Assembly: GCF_009497655.1 (NCBI RefSeq)
Contig: NZ_CP023317.1
Coordinates: forward strand, 4,963,196 to 5,027,195
Length of the DNA stretch: 64,000 nt
DNA from: Priestia megaterium
Lineage (GTDB): Bacteria; Bacillota; Bacilli; Bacillales; Bacillaceae_H
Direction of reading: 5' to 3'
In this document: positions 1-9,206 of the stretch, one piece after another
How positions within the stretch are numbered: the stretch's first letter is position 1
Layout of the letters: every line of letters starts with the position of its first letter
Made by a program: the position numbers and the translations under genes
The notes under the pieces: model-generated
Told to the model about the DNA's origin: nothing
Databases searched by the model: none
Seen by the model: only the letters and a program-made list of their open reading frames with translations

Positions 1-1
1 G

Positions 2-985
2 AGCAAAAACTTATTAACTGCTTCACTCATCATCAGTATTGTTTTTATCGGTACAATGCTAACGGGTACAGCACTAGAGAGTTATCAGTATAATAAAATT
101 GGGTTTAAAGGCTGGTTTTATGCAGCGAATGAGCTAGGCGCAACCATTGCTATTTTGCTTCCTCTCACACTGCTTTTAGCTTTAGATAAAGTACGTTCGT
201 TTTCAAAAGCTTATTACTGGATTCCTTTTATCTTGTTAGCCGTTTCGTCCATCATGCTTGGAACGAAAGTAGGCTTAGGTGCCGTTATTCTTTCTTTAGT
301 TGTAGCAACAGTTGTCTTATTTGCTAAATTATTTACGAATAAACGCAGCTTAATTAAAGCCAACTTAGTAATCTCAATTCTGCTTTTAATTGTAACCGGA
401 GCAACTACTCCGATTTCTCCAGCTTATAAAAACACATATACGCACATCGATATGTTAGAGGCTAAAAAAGAGAAAACAAAGCAAGAAAAGCCGGAAAAGA
501 AAGAAAAAGAAAAGCCGGCTAAAAAGAAAAAACAAAAGGAATCAAATTTAGATGATAAAGATATTCAAAATCTGATTCTAAGCAGCCGTGAGCAATTCTT
601 AGCTCATCATAAGGAAGAGTATGCAAAAGCACCTATTGCACGAAAAATGATAGGTATGGGCTTTTCTGGTGACTATACAAAACAGCTTCCGCCAAAGATG
701 ATTGAAATGGATTTTTATGATTTGTTTTTCTCTTTAGGTATCATCGGATTTTTACTATGGGTTCTTCCACTTCTAGTAGTTGGTTTAACCGTATTGGTTC
801 GATTATTTAAAGAGCCATCACAGCTTCTTGATGAAAGCTTTATGATGTATAGTACAGCAATTGTATTAGCTCTTGGAATTGCTTTTGTAGCTGGGCATGT
901 CTTTACAGCACCAGCCGTTACCATCTATTTTGCAGCAGCTGCTGCTTATCTGTTCGTCATTCATTTTAAACAAAGACAAGCATAA
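2..985 (+). CDS. O-antigen ligase/polymerase-like membrane protein, 5'-truncated by the window edge
   Basis: The reading frame is open from base 2, well before the first ATG at 56, so the gene begins outside the window; 327 residues are visible. It holds several hydrophobic helices, a very lysine/glutamate-rich cytosolic or loop segment (about residues 152-187 of the visible part) and a final pair of membrane helices. The spacing of helices around a large polar loop resembles Wzy/WaaL-type O-antigen polymerase-ligase proteins of Gram-positive surface polysaccharide loci. That family is the likely role (joining or transferring polysaccharide repeat units at the membrane), but no catalytic residue can be named with certainty. 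It converges on the antiporter gene and shares a bidirectional terminator with it. Confidence 0.6.
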   Translation, partial: SKNLLTASLIISIVFIGTMLTGTALESYQYNKIGFKGWFYAANELGATIAILLPLTLLLALDKVRSFSKAYYWIPFILLAVSSIMLGTKVGLGAVILSLVVATVVLFAKLFTNKRSLIKANLVISILLLIVTGATTPISPAYKNTYTHIDMLEAKKEKTKQEKPEKKEKEKPAKKKKQKESNLDDKDIQNLILSSREQFLAHHKEEYAKAPIARKMIGMGFSGDYTKQLPPKMIEMDFYDLFFSLGIIGFLLWVLPLLVVGLTVLVRLFKEPSQLLDESFMMYSTAIVLALGIAFVAGHVFTAPAVTIYFAAAAAYLFVIHFKQRQA

Positions 986-1016
986 AAAAAACAGGTCATT
1001 AAAGGCCTGTTTTTTT
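986..1016. terminator. Bidirectional terminator between the polymerase-like gene and the antiporter gene
   Basis: An A-run, an 8-bp stem (AACAGGTC / GGCCTGTT with one G-T pair) with loop ATTAAA, then a T-run. It sits between two convergent stop codons and can serve both strands. Confidence 0.8.
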
Positions 1017-2814
1017 ATCTTTTTAATGGCTGAAGGCTTAACACCGTGTCACCCGCATTAACGTTTATTTCTTGATCATGAGCAAAAAAACTCAATGCCT
1101 TTCCTTGCTTGCTCACTGCTAGTAAAAGAGAATCATCGCTTTTCTCCTCAACATATGTTTCATACGTATATTCATCCGTAATTTTTGTATTGTAAATCGT
1201 ATAGCCGTGCTCCATTTTATGATGCAGAAACTCCCACGTAATTCCTTTCTTAAAGAGCATACGTCCTCTTACTGTGTGCATAATTTCATCGACATCTTCT
1301 CTTGAATCTTCTTGGTCACGAATGCTCAATTGAAAAACATTGTTCCGCCCCATATCTTGAAGAAAAGCAGTACAAACAAGCGCATTATATGCATCTAACT
1401 CAGTTGCAGCAATCACATATTCATAAGGAGTTAAGTCTAGATGATATTCCGTTTGCTCAGCTAGTACTTCTCCGTGATAAACATTTACCTCCGCTCTGCG
1501 CGCAACTCTTAACCGCTCCCACGAAGAATCAGCAACTAATACTGGATAGCCCAGCTGTTTTAACTTCGTTGCAAAGGCAACCGTAAAATCATTGCTTCCC
1601 ACAAGCAAAATACCAGGTTCTTCGCCAATCGATAAATCCAGCTTTTTAGCTAGCCATGAAAGGGAAAAACCGTGTGCACAAACCGTAGCAAACACTAAAG
1701 CAAATGTCAGCGTTGTTAAGATCGAAGCATCTTTAAATCCTTCATCAATTAGTACTTTCGCAAAGTAGCTTGAGACCGTTAACGCCACAATTCCGCGCGG
1801 GGCAATCCAGCCAATCAGTATTTTTTCTTTTATAGATAAATCTGTGCCTACCGTTGATAAAAAGATGGAGACAGGTCTGACAATAAACAGCATAAGTAAA
1901 ACAAACAAAATAATATTCCAATGAAAAATTTCAGTAATGGTCTTCATCGTCAGTCCAGCCGTTAACATGATAAAAATAGTAGAAGTTAATAGAACCGAAA
2001 TATTCTCTTTAAAGTGTCGCATATCACTAATAGACGAAATATGCATATTAGCAAGGGTAATCCCCATCGCTGTTACTGCTAGAAGACCTGTTTCATGCTT
2101 AATTTCATCAGCTACTGTAAAGCAGGCAATAACGACAATAAATACGACCGGAGATTTTAAATACTCTGGAATATGCCCCTTTTGAAACATCCATCCTATT
2201 CCGCGGCCAAGAATCCATCCTATTAAAACGGCAATAATAGAGGCTACGAAGAAAAAGAGAATTGTTTTTCCACTCACTTCTCTCAGCACTAAAAATTGAA
2301 CAATTTCAAACGAAAAAACGGCCAACAGTGCACCAAATGGATCGACAATAATACCTTCCCATTTTAAAATCGCTGCTGGTTTTGGTTTTAATTTAGCTTG
2401 TCGTAAAAGAGGTAAAATTACGGTTGGACCCGTCACAATAAAAAGCCCTCCGATAACAATTGCCACCGCCCAGGATAAATCCGCTATATAATGAGCAGCT
2501 AAAGAGCCTAACATCCAAGCTAGCATGGCTCCCAGTGTCACAATGCGAAACACGGGCTTTTCGATTCCTCTTACCTCTCTCATGTCTAAGTTCAAGCTGC
2601 CTTCAAATAAAATAACAGCTACAGCAATCGATACAAAAGGATCAAAAAGCTGAGCAAACTGTGCTTTAGGATCAATTAAACCTAAAATAGGGCCTGTTAG
2701 CAGTCCGATAATCGACATCACGACAATTGCTGGTAGCTTAAATCTCCAAGCCAGCCACTGAGATAGAACTCCTAGTCCCACTACAAGTGTGATATGTACA
2801 AGCATAGGTTCCAT
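1015..2814 (-). CDS. Cation:proton antiporter (CPA family) with C-terminal RCK/TrkA-N-like domain
   Basis: A 599-residue protein. About residues 1-390 form 11-13 hydrophobic helices typical of NhaP/KefB-type Na+(K+)/H+ antiporters, with the 'TGP' and 'APRG' segments characteristic of these exchangers. From about residue 400 a Rossmann-like RCK/TrkA-N segment follows (start GILLVGSNDF; a degenerate nucleotide-binding loop), then a TrkA-C-like tail. It probably exchanges Na+ or K+ for protons at the plasma membrane under control of the cytosolic domain. The start was placed at the ATG at 2814 because AGAAGGAA lies 6-7 bp upstream; an in-frame ATG 27 codons earlier has no such site. Single-gene unit. 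Ion preference cannot be read from the sequence. Confidence 0.85.
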   Translation of the reverse strand: MEPMLVHITLVVGLGVLSQWLAWRFKLPAIVVMSIIGLLTGPILGLIDPKAQFAQLFDPFVSIAVAVILFEGSLNLDMREVRGIEKPVFRIVTLGAMLAWMLGSLAAHYIADLSWAVAIVIGGLFIVTGPTVILPLLRQAKLKPKPAAILKWEGIIVDPFGALLAVFSFEIVQFLVLREVSGKTILFFFVASIIAVLIGWILGRGIGWMFQKGHIPEYLKSPVVFIVVIACFTVADEIKHETGLLAVTAMGITLANMHISSISDMRHFKENISVLLTSTIFIMLTAGLTMKTITEIFHWNIILFVLLMLFIVRPVSIFLSTVGTDLSIKEKILIGWIAPRGIVALTVSSYFAKVLIDEGFKDASILTTLTFALVFATVCAHGFSLSWLAKKLDLSIGEEPGILLVGSNDFTVAFATKLKQLGYPVLVADSSWERLRVARRAEVNVYHGEVLAEQTEYHLDLTPYEYVIAATELDAYNALVCTAFLQDMGRNNVFQLSIRDQEDSREDVDEIMHTVRGRMLFKKGITWEFLHHKMEHGYTIYNTKITDEYTYETYVEEKSDDSLLLAVSKQGKALSFFAHDQEINVNAGDTVLSLQPLKR

Positions 2815-3020
2815 TGTATCTTCCTTCTCTCGTTCGCATAATGTGTATATATTTTCCCTAAAATAAACCGATGTTATACAGGAAGAAACAAACACTACCT
2901 TGTTTTACCACTTTTTCAAAAATGCTAAACGCCTCTCCCCTCTTTGAATCCAAGCTATTTTCCTTCGTTCGACACATATCTTACTCATGTTTGTCGAATT
3001 TCACTTTAGTATAAAATATT

Positions 3021-3052
3021 AAAAAGCCTTTAGCTGCTGCTAAAGGCTTTTT
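3021..3052 (-). terminator. Terminator of the cydABCD operon
   Basis: Perfect 12-bp stem AAAGCCTTTAGC / GCTAAAGGCTTT with a 4-nt loop, followed on the minus strand by a T-run. The stop codon of cydC lies inside the right arm. Confidence 0.85.
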
Positions 3053-4788
3053 ACCGGATGATCCAATTCATATAGCTTTTGATAGTGACTGTTCGTAGCA
3101 AGTAATTCCTCATGCGTTCCGCGAATGGCTATCTTTCCATCTTGTAGGAATAAGATTTCATCCATCTTTTCCATCCCAACTAAATTATGTGTAACCCAAA
3201 TTAAAGTTTTGTCGTGAAGAGTTTCAAAGATAGTGGATAACAAACTCTTTTCAGTCACGGTATCCAACCCTGCAGTTGGCTCATCCAGCATAACAATTGG
3301 CGTACGCTGAAGTAGAACACGTGCTAACGCAATCCGCTGACGTTCTCCTCCTGAAAAGCGCTGACCTGTTTCGAGCATGGACGTTTGATATCCTTGATGC
3401 AAACCTTCCACAAGGGAGTGCATATTGACTTGCTTCATTGCCTCAATTACCTCTTCTTTTGTAGCCTCTTCATTAGCTAGTAATAAATTGTTTGCTACGC
3501 TTGTATTAAATAAATAAGGATTTTGATTTAATACAGAGATGAGTTTTGGTACATCTTCACGAACTTCAGCAACAGACTGACCGTTTAGTTGAACTGTACC
3601 TTCTGTAGGCAATAAGGAGCCTTGCAGCAGCTTTAACAGAGTCGACTTTCCAGCTCCGCTCTTGCCAAGAATCGCAATTTTTTTCCCTTGCTCGACTTGA
3701 AATGAAAGATCATGAATGACTGACTCTTCCTCATTGCTATAGCGAAAGCTTACATGCTCGACTTTTAAGCTGACCGAGTCCCATGAACCTTTGTAAGGTA
3801 GGGAAAGAGTATGTTTTTTCTTTTCATTCACAGATTCCCAGTTATTTTCCATTTCCTGCACTCTATTTAATGACTCTTCAAATTGAGGAATTTTTTCTAC
3901 TGCATTAGATACCGGCAGCAGTGCTTCAGATAAAGGAAATACTACTAAAATAAAAGCAGCAATAAAAACACCTGCAAGCTCTTTGTCTGCAAAAAGAGAA
4001 GCCCCAAACCAAATCATTGTGACAATTAAACCTGCTACAATAAATTGGCCAATCAATTCTCGGTAATACGTCCATAGTTTAAGCTTACGATCCATGCGGT
4101 CTAGCTCATCTTCTGTTTTGTTATACGAATGAAAAAATGACTGCTGCTGACCGCTTAATACCCAATCAGCAACTCCTAAAAACCCGTCTGTGACCTTAGC
4201 ATATAACTGTGCTTTGCTTGATTTATATCGCTGATTGGCCGCTTTCATATGCCAAAGGGAAAAAAGCGGCATCACTACTACTAACAAAAATAAATAGATG
4301 GCAATCAAACATGCAAACTTTAGGCTAAAGAATCCTAAAGCTACAATCGAAATAACGTATAAAATAACAGCTGAGATTGTTGGAAGAATGGTACGCAAGA
4401 ACAAGTCTTGTAAACTTTCAATATCTTCAGCGAGAACCGCTAAAACATCTCCCGTTCGATAGCGGGATGTAGCAACTAACGGTTCAATCAAATGATAAAG
4501 ACGTGTACGCATTTTAGCTAAAATGCGAAGAATAAAATCGTGACTAACAAGACGCTCCGCATAACGAAAGGCTGCTCGACTTAAACCAAATGTACGCACA
4601 AGCACAATGGGAACGTACACCAGTAAGATTGTTTCTGGCCGTAAGGAAGAAGCTGAAATCAAGTAACCTGATGTGAACATTAGCGCACAAGCAGAACCAA
4701 TCGTTAACAAGCTTAGTAATAAGATAGAAAAGATACGATATTTATACGTTTTAAAGTAGGGCCATATCCAACTTTTATATTTCATCAT
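3040..4788 (-). CDS. cydC: Thiol reductant ABC exporter subunit CydC
   Basis: 582 residues: an ABC transporter half-molecule with six N-terminal membrane helices (about 1-310) and a C-terminal ATPase (Walker A GKSGAGKSTLL, signature FSGGERQRIALARVLL, Walker B IVMLDEPTAG, H-loop WVTHN). With CydD it forms a heterodimer that exports glutathione/cysteine or otherwise supports haem insertion into cytochrome bd. It is the last gene of cydABCD and starts within the final codons of cydD (ATGA overlap), so the two are translationally coupled. In Bacillus subtilis nomenclature the last gene is called cydD; the assignment to CydC follows the E. coli-style naming used for these families and the two names are easily swapped. 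Confidence 0.9.
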   Translation of the reverse strand: MMKYKSWIWPYFKTYKYRIFSILLLSLLTIGSACALMFTSGYLISASSLRPETILLVYVPIVLVRTFGLSRAAFRYAERLVSHDFILRILAKMRTRLYHLIEPLVATSRYRTGDVLAVLAEDIESLQDLFLRTILPTISAVILYVISIVALGFFSLKFACLIAIYLFLLVVVMPLFSLWHMKAANQRYKSSKAQLYAKVTDGFLGVADWVLSGQQQSFFHSYNKTEDELDRMDRKLKLWTYYRELIGQFIVAGLIVTMIWFGASLFADKELAGVFIAAFILVVFPLSEALLPVSNAVEKIPQFEESLNRVQEMENNWESVNEKKKHTLSLPYKGSWDSVSLKVEHVSFRYSNEEESVIHDLSFQVEQGKKIAILGKSGAGKSTLLKLLQGSLLPTEGTVQLNGQSVAEVREDVPKLISVLNQNPYLFNTSVANNLLLANEEATKEEVIEAMKQVNMHSLVEGLHQGYQTSMLETGQRFSGGERQRIALARVLLQRTPIVMLDEPTAGLDTVTEKSLLSTIFETLHDKTLIWVTHNLVGMEKMDEILFLQDGKIAIRGTHEELLATNSHYQKLYELDHPVKSL

Positions 4789-6497
4789 ATCTCCTCCTCT
4801 TCATGTAAAAATTGATAGTAAGCTCCTTTTTTTCGAATCAGTTCTTGATGATTGCCGACTTCTGCAACCTTTCCGTTCTCTATTACAACAATGAGGTCCA
4901 TATCTTTCATCCAATGCAGACGGTGCGTAGCTAAAATAAATAACTTGTCTTGAAACATCGTTAAGATATCTTGCTTTAATTCATATTCCGTTTCAATATC
5001 TACTTGCGCCGTTGGTTCATCAAGCATAATAATAGGGCGATCGCTCAGAAACGCCCTAGCTAGGGCAATCCTTTGAGCTTGGCCGCCGCTAAGCTGCCGT
5101 CCTCCATCTCCTATCACTTCATTTTCCTTCTTAGGCATCTGTTGAATCGTAGATAAAAGTCCTGCTTTCGTTAAAGCATCTTCATAATCATAAGAACCGC
5201 CTCTATCCTGATAAAATTCAATATTTTCTTTCACTGTTCCATTAAAAATAAATGGGTGCTGAGGGATATACGTAATCTGCTTTTGCCAAGCATCTGAGCG
5301 TAAATCAACCGGCACGCCGTTTACTTCAGCAGACCCTTCTGTAAATTGTACAAAGCCGCTCAGTATATCAATAAGCGTCGATTTTCCAGCTCCGCTTTTT
5401 CCTATAATCCCAATTTTTTTACTTCCTTTAACATGAAGTGACACATCTTCAAGAGAAGGCGGCTGCTCTTCGTCATATTTTACGGTGATATGACGCAATT
5501 GAATTTCACTGTTTTCCGTCCAATCAGGAACATCTTCTTCTTTAGCCGACGGTTTTTCAGCCTGCTTTACAATCTTAATTAATGCATCTCCGGATTCTTT
5601 TCCGTCTAATGTTGCATGATAATCGTTTCCGACTTCCCGTATCGGCAGGAAGTATTCAGGCGCCAGCAATAAAATCATAAGTGCAGGCTCTAACGTCATC
5701 GAACCGTTCACTAGCCGCAAACCGAGCATAACAGCCACGATGGCTACAGATAACATCGTAAAGAAATCTAAAGCAAACGTAGATAAAAAAGCAATTCGGA
5801 GCGTTCCCATTGTCGCTTTTCGATAGCGGTCACTGACTCTTCCAATCGTTTCAGCATGCTCCTTACTTTTCCCGAGAAATGTTAACGTTTCTAATCCTCG
5901 AAGCGAATCTACAAAGTGATTGGACAGCACATGATACGTCTCCCATTGGCTATCTATTTTTTTCTGGGCAGCCAGTCCAAGTAAAATCATAAATAAAATT
6001 AAAATTGGCATAGTTACAAGCAAAATAATGCCTGAAAGCCGATCTTGATACCAAACGAAAGCGAGCACTAGCCAAGGTGTAACGCTGATGGCGGCCAGTT
6101 TAGGCAAAAACAGCTCAAGATAAGCGCGAAGCTTCTGTAGGCCTGTGGTGATGAGCGTCACCAAGTTTCCTGTCCCTTCATTTTTGGTAAAGCGCGGTCC
6201 GAGTGCAAAAATGCTTTTCATGACCGTCAAACGAAGTTCCTGAGTCGTTTTGACTCCAAATTGATATGCTGTTTTTTTCACTATAAAACTTACGATCTGA
6301 CGAACCATAAAGGCAGACAAAAACAATCCGATTGCTTTTGTCTGCGAAGTTAAACTTTCACCATGAAAAAGAGCAGTAATTACTTCGGCAAGCCACTTAG
6401 CTTGAAAAATAATGGCTACACTTTGAATAGTAATAAGCCCTATTAACACGGCAAGAACCATTTTTATTCCGTTGTAAACCATTAAATTTCTACCCAT
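4785..6497 (-). CDS. cydD: Thiol reductant ABC exporter subunit CydD
   Basis: 570 residues: N-terminal six-helix ABC exporter domain, then an ATPase with Walker A GKSGAGKSTLI, signature LSGGQAQRIALARAFL and Walker B IIMLDEPTAQ. It is the partner half-transporter of the next gene and is needed to assemble the bd oxidase encoded upstream. Its start overlaps the stop of cydB by one base and its stop overlaps the start of cydC by four, so the four cyd genes form one tight operon. Called CydC in Bacillus subtilis. Confidence 0.9.
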   Translation of the reverse strand: MGRNLMVYNGIKMVLAVLIGLITIQSVAIIFQAKWLAEVITALFHGESLTSQTKAIGLFLSAFMVRQIVSFIVKKTAYQFGVKTTQELRLTVMKSIFALGPRFTKNEGTGNLVTLITTGLQKLRAYLELFLPKLAAISVTPWLVLAFVWYQDRLSGIILLVTMPILILFMILLGLAAQKKIDSQWETYHVLSNHFVDSLRGLETLTFLGKSKEHAETIGRVSDRYRKATMGTLRIAFLSTFALDFFTMLSVAIVAVMLGLRLVNGSMTLEPALMILLLAPEYFLPIREVGNDYHATLDGKESGDALIKIVKQAEKPSAKEEDVPDWTENSEIQLRHITVKYDEEQPPSLEDVSLHVKGSKKIGIIGKSGAGKSTLIDILSGFVQFTEGSAEVNGVPVDLRSDAWQKQITYIPQHPFIFNGTVKENIEFYQDRGGSYDYEDALTKAGLLSTIQQMPKKENEVIGDGGRQLSGGQAQRIALARAFLSDRPIIMLDEPTAQVDIETEYELKQDILTMFQDKLFILATHRLHWMKDMDLIVVIENGKVAEVGNHQELIRKKGAYYQFLHEEEEI

Positions 6498-7513
6498 TAG
6501 TACTCCATATGCTCCTTATGATCTACACGTTTTCTAAAAACGTAGTAGCTCCAAATTTGATAACCTAACACAAAAGGCAGTAACGCAATAGCAGCGTAAG
6601 ACATAATTTTCAAGGAATAATTCCCTGATGCTGCATTATGAATCGTTAAACTATAGCTTTCATTGACTGAACTAACCAAAACGGTTGGAAACAATCCTGC
6701 AAATATAGAGGAAATTGATAAAATTAAAATTAAGCCAGACATAGCAAAGGCCCATCCGTCTTTTTTCCGTGTAAGGAAAAATCCTGCTAGTAAATACACG
6801 AAAATACCGATAAAAAATGTGTATAGCATCAAGCGGCTATGATTGCTGAATAAATTTGTTTCAAAAAACGTCATGCCTGAAAAAATAAGAAGCAGCAAGG
6901 CATTAACAGGCAAAAGCTTCATGGCAACTTTTCGTGAACGATCTCTAATGTCATCCATCGTACGGATCGTCGCAAAAATAAGTCCGTGCCATAAGCAAAG
7001 CATCGTTAGCGTCACGCCGCCCGTTATGGTATATAGATTCACAATATCCGAAAAGCCGGCATTCATTTGCATGTTGCGCTCAACAGGCAATCCTTTCATT
7101 AGTGCTGAAAATAAGATGCCGAAAATGAGCGGTGGAAAAAGACTTCCAAAGAAGATAACCCAATCCCACGCATTTTTCCACGCTTGTTTTTCAACTTTTC
7201 CTCGAAATTCAAATGCTACACCGCGTCCGATAAGCGAAAGCAACAGAAGAACAAAAAGAACATATGACCCGCTTAATAGCGTTGCATACCAGTTTGGAAA
7301 AGCGGCAAACATAGCACCGATTGCTGAAATTAACCAAACTTCATTTGCATCCCAAAAAGGACCGATTGTATTAATAAAAGCTCGTCGCTCTAAGTCGTTT
7401 CTTCCTAAAAAGCGAGACACCATTCCAATCCCAAAATCAAAGCCTTCTAAAAAGATAAAACCAACAAACAGAATGGATACTAGCAAATACCAGAATTCAT
7501 TAAGAGAAAACAT
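6497..7513 (-). CDS. cydB: Cytochrome bd quinol oxidase subunit II
   Basis: 338 residues, eight to nine membrane helices, with the N-terminal motif FEGFDFGIGM and the GPFWDANEVW segment that identify CydB. It is the structural partner of CydA in the respiratory oxidase that reduces oxygen with menaquinol electrons under low oxygen. The start overlaps the end of cydA by 14 bp, implying coupled translation. Length is usual for the Gram-positive type. Confidence 0.95.
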   Translation of the reverse strand: MFSLNEFWYLLVSILFVGFIFLEGFDFGIGMVSRFLGRNDLERRAFINTIGPFWDANEVWLISAIGAMFAAFPNWYATLLSGSYVLFVLLLLSLIGRGVAFEFRGKVEKQAWKNAWDWVIFFGSLFPPLIFGILFSALMKGLPVERNMQMNAGFSDIVNLYTITGGVTLTMLCLWHGLIFATIRTMDDIRDRSRKVAMKLLPVNALLLLIFSGMTFFETNLFSNHSRLMLYTFFIGIFVYLLAGFFLTRKKDGWAFAMSGLILILSISSIFAGLFPTVLVSSVNESYSLTIHNAASGNYSLKIMSYAAIALLPFVLGYQIWSYYVFRKRVDHKEHMEY

Positions 7514-8906
7514 TGTATCCCTCCTTTGTAAACGGATCAGTTGATGTTACTTTTGTATGTGCTTCGTGATCGTGATCTGGACCTTTTTTAATTTCTTTAA
7601 CGAACAAAAACACCATAATCACAGCTAAAATTAAGTAAAAGAACGAAAACGAGATAATAGAAAATAGCAATTCACCTGCTGTTACACCAGGAGACACGGC
7701 ATCTTCGGTTTTCATATAGCCAAATACAACCCAAGGCTGACGGCCAATCTCTGTCATAATCCAACCTGCTGAGCTTCCAAGGAACGGAAAGGCGATGGCA
7801 ATCGTCATAATACGTAAAAATAGTTTGCTTTCTTGAAGTTTTTTACGAGAAAGCAAGTACGTACCCCAAATGCCTAATGCACATAATACGCCACCTAGAC
7901 CAGCCATAATGCGGAAACTCCAAAACGTTGTTCGAACGGGTGGAATATAATTTCCTTCTCCATATTTCGCCGTATACTGCTGCTGCAGCTCATTCATTCC
8001 AGGAACAGAGCCTGAAAACTTACCGTATGATAAGAAGCTTAATAAGTAAGGTATTTTGATTTCACTCGTATTTTTCTTTTCATCAGGGTGAATATTTGCT
8101 GTTACTGTCCAAGCACCTGGACTTCCGCTGTTTTCCCATAATCCTTCACTTGCGGCCATTTTCATCGGCTGTGTTTTAACTAAATATCCGGCCTGTTCAT
8201 GCCCAGATAGTGCAATTCCTACACCTGAAACTAGCCCTACAAGGATAGCAACTTGAAATGATTTTTTAGCAAAAGCCACATGTTTTTTCTTCAAGAGCAT
8301 AACAGCGCTGACACCCGTGATAAAAAAGGCGCCTGTTGCAAACGAACCTAAAATTGTATGAGGGAATTCGACCCACAGCTGACCGTTCGTTAACAATTTA
8401 AAGAAGTCATTCATTTCCAAACGGCCATTATTTAGCTCCATTCCGACCGGATGCTGCATAAAAGAATTAGCCGTTAAAATAAAGAACGCTGAAAAGATAG
8501 TACCTAGACTAACAAGCCAAATACATAGACAGTGCAGCCATTTAGGCAAACGATCCCACCCGAAAATCCACAGCCCGAGGAACGTGGACTCCATAAAAAA
8601 CGCTAGCAGTGCTTCAATAGCAAGCGGCGCACCAAATACATCTCCTACAAATCTTGAGTACTCTGACCAGTTCATGCCAAACTGAAATTCTTGTAAAATA
8701 CCTGTTACGACTCCGACAGCAAAGTTAATCAGGAATAAGTGCCCCCAAAACTTTGCCATCTTTTTATACTGTTCATCTTTTTTTACTACGTACATCGTTT
8801 CCATGATCGCTACTAAAAAGACAAGGCCGATAGACAGCGGTACAAAGATAAAATGAAACAGCGTCGTTGATGCAAATTGAATACGTGATAGTATGACTGT
8901 ATCCAT
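7500..8906 (-). CDS. cydA: Cytochrome bd quinol oxidase subunit I
   Basis: 468 residues, about nine helices. The N-terminal TLFHFIFVPLSIG holds the haem-ligand histidine, and the GRQPW motif near residue 400 is diagnostic of CydA. The Q-loop is the short form found in Firmicutes. It carries the haems and the quinol site of the high-affinity bd oxidase. The start was placed at ATG 8906, preceded by AAAGGAG; an in-frame upstream ATG 40 codons earlier gives a non-homologous leader. First gene of cydABCD, preceded by a striking inverted repeat that is likely a redox/oxygen-responsive operator. Confidence 0.95.
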   Translation of the reverse strand: MDTVILSRIQFASTTLFHFIFVPLSIGLVFLVAIMETMYVVKKDEQYKKMAKFWGHLFLINFAVGVVTGILQEFQFGMNWSEYSRFVGDVFGAPLAIEALLAFFMESTFLGLWIFGWDRLPKWLHCLCIWLVSLGTIFSAFFILTANSFMQHPVGMELNNGRLEMNDFFKLLTNGQLWVEFPHTILGSFATGAFFITGVSAVMLLKKKHVAFAKKSFQVAILVGLVSGVGIALSGHEQAGYLVKTQPMKMAASEGLWENSGSPGAWTVTANIHPDEKKNTSEIKIPYLLSFLSYGKFSGSVPGMNELQQQYTAKYGEGNYIPPVRTTFWSFRIMAGLGGVLCALGIWGTYLLSRKKLQESKLFLRIMTIAIAFPFLGSSAGWIMTEIGRQPWVVFGYMKTEDAVSPGVTAGELLFSIISFSFFYLILAVIMVFLFVKEIKKGPDHDHEAHTKVTSTDPFTKEGYNVFS

Positions 8907-8985
8907 CTTCTTTCTCCTTTCATATATAAGAACATTCATCATTTCCATAGATACTTTGCTCATTTCTGAGCATCTTTTACTTATA

Positions 8986-9036
8986 TTGTGAAACATTGAG
9001 CATAACAATTCGAGAAATATGCTCAATGTTTCACAA
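8986..9036. promoter_or_regulatory. Perfect 19-bp inverted repeat upstream of cydA
   Basis: TTGTGAAACATTGAGCATA at 8986-9004 is repeated exactly as its reverse complement at 9018-9036, with a 13-bp spacer. The arms begin with TTGTGAA, the half-site shared by Rex and ResD/Fnr-like regulators that control cyd genes in Bacillus. Which regulator binds is inference; the symmetry is directly seen. A 21-bp near copy of one arm lies upstream of the dicarboxylate transporter at 23980-24000. Confidence 0.7.
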
Positions 9037-9178
9037 ACATATGTAATGTCTCTCTTTCTATTTACATAGTATAGTCTATTTTTTTAGCTGTGCACGTACA
9101 TTTTTTGAACGTTTTTAGACTAAAACGTGACTTTCTTGTGACAAAAAAGGGCAGGATCTCTTTATTTTTTCATAAAAA

Positions 9179-9204
9179 AAGCACGCTCTGATTTGAGCTT
9201 GCTT
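9179..9204 (-). terminator. Terminator of the ThrE-like operon
   Basis: Ten-base arms AAGCACGCTC / GAGCTTGCTT with one mismatch and a six-base loop; on the minus strand it is followed by seven T (9174-9180). Confidence 0.75.
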
Positions 9205-9206
9205 CT

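Noticed and set aside
6843..7544. 233-codon frame on the plus strand opposite cydB
   Set aside because: It lies antisense to a clearly conserved gene, has no ribosome site and has a composition typical of a shadow frame.
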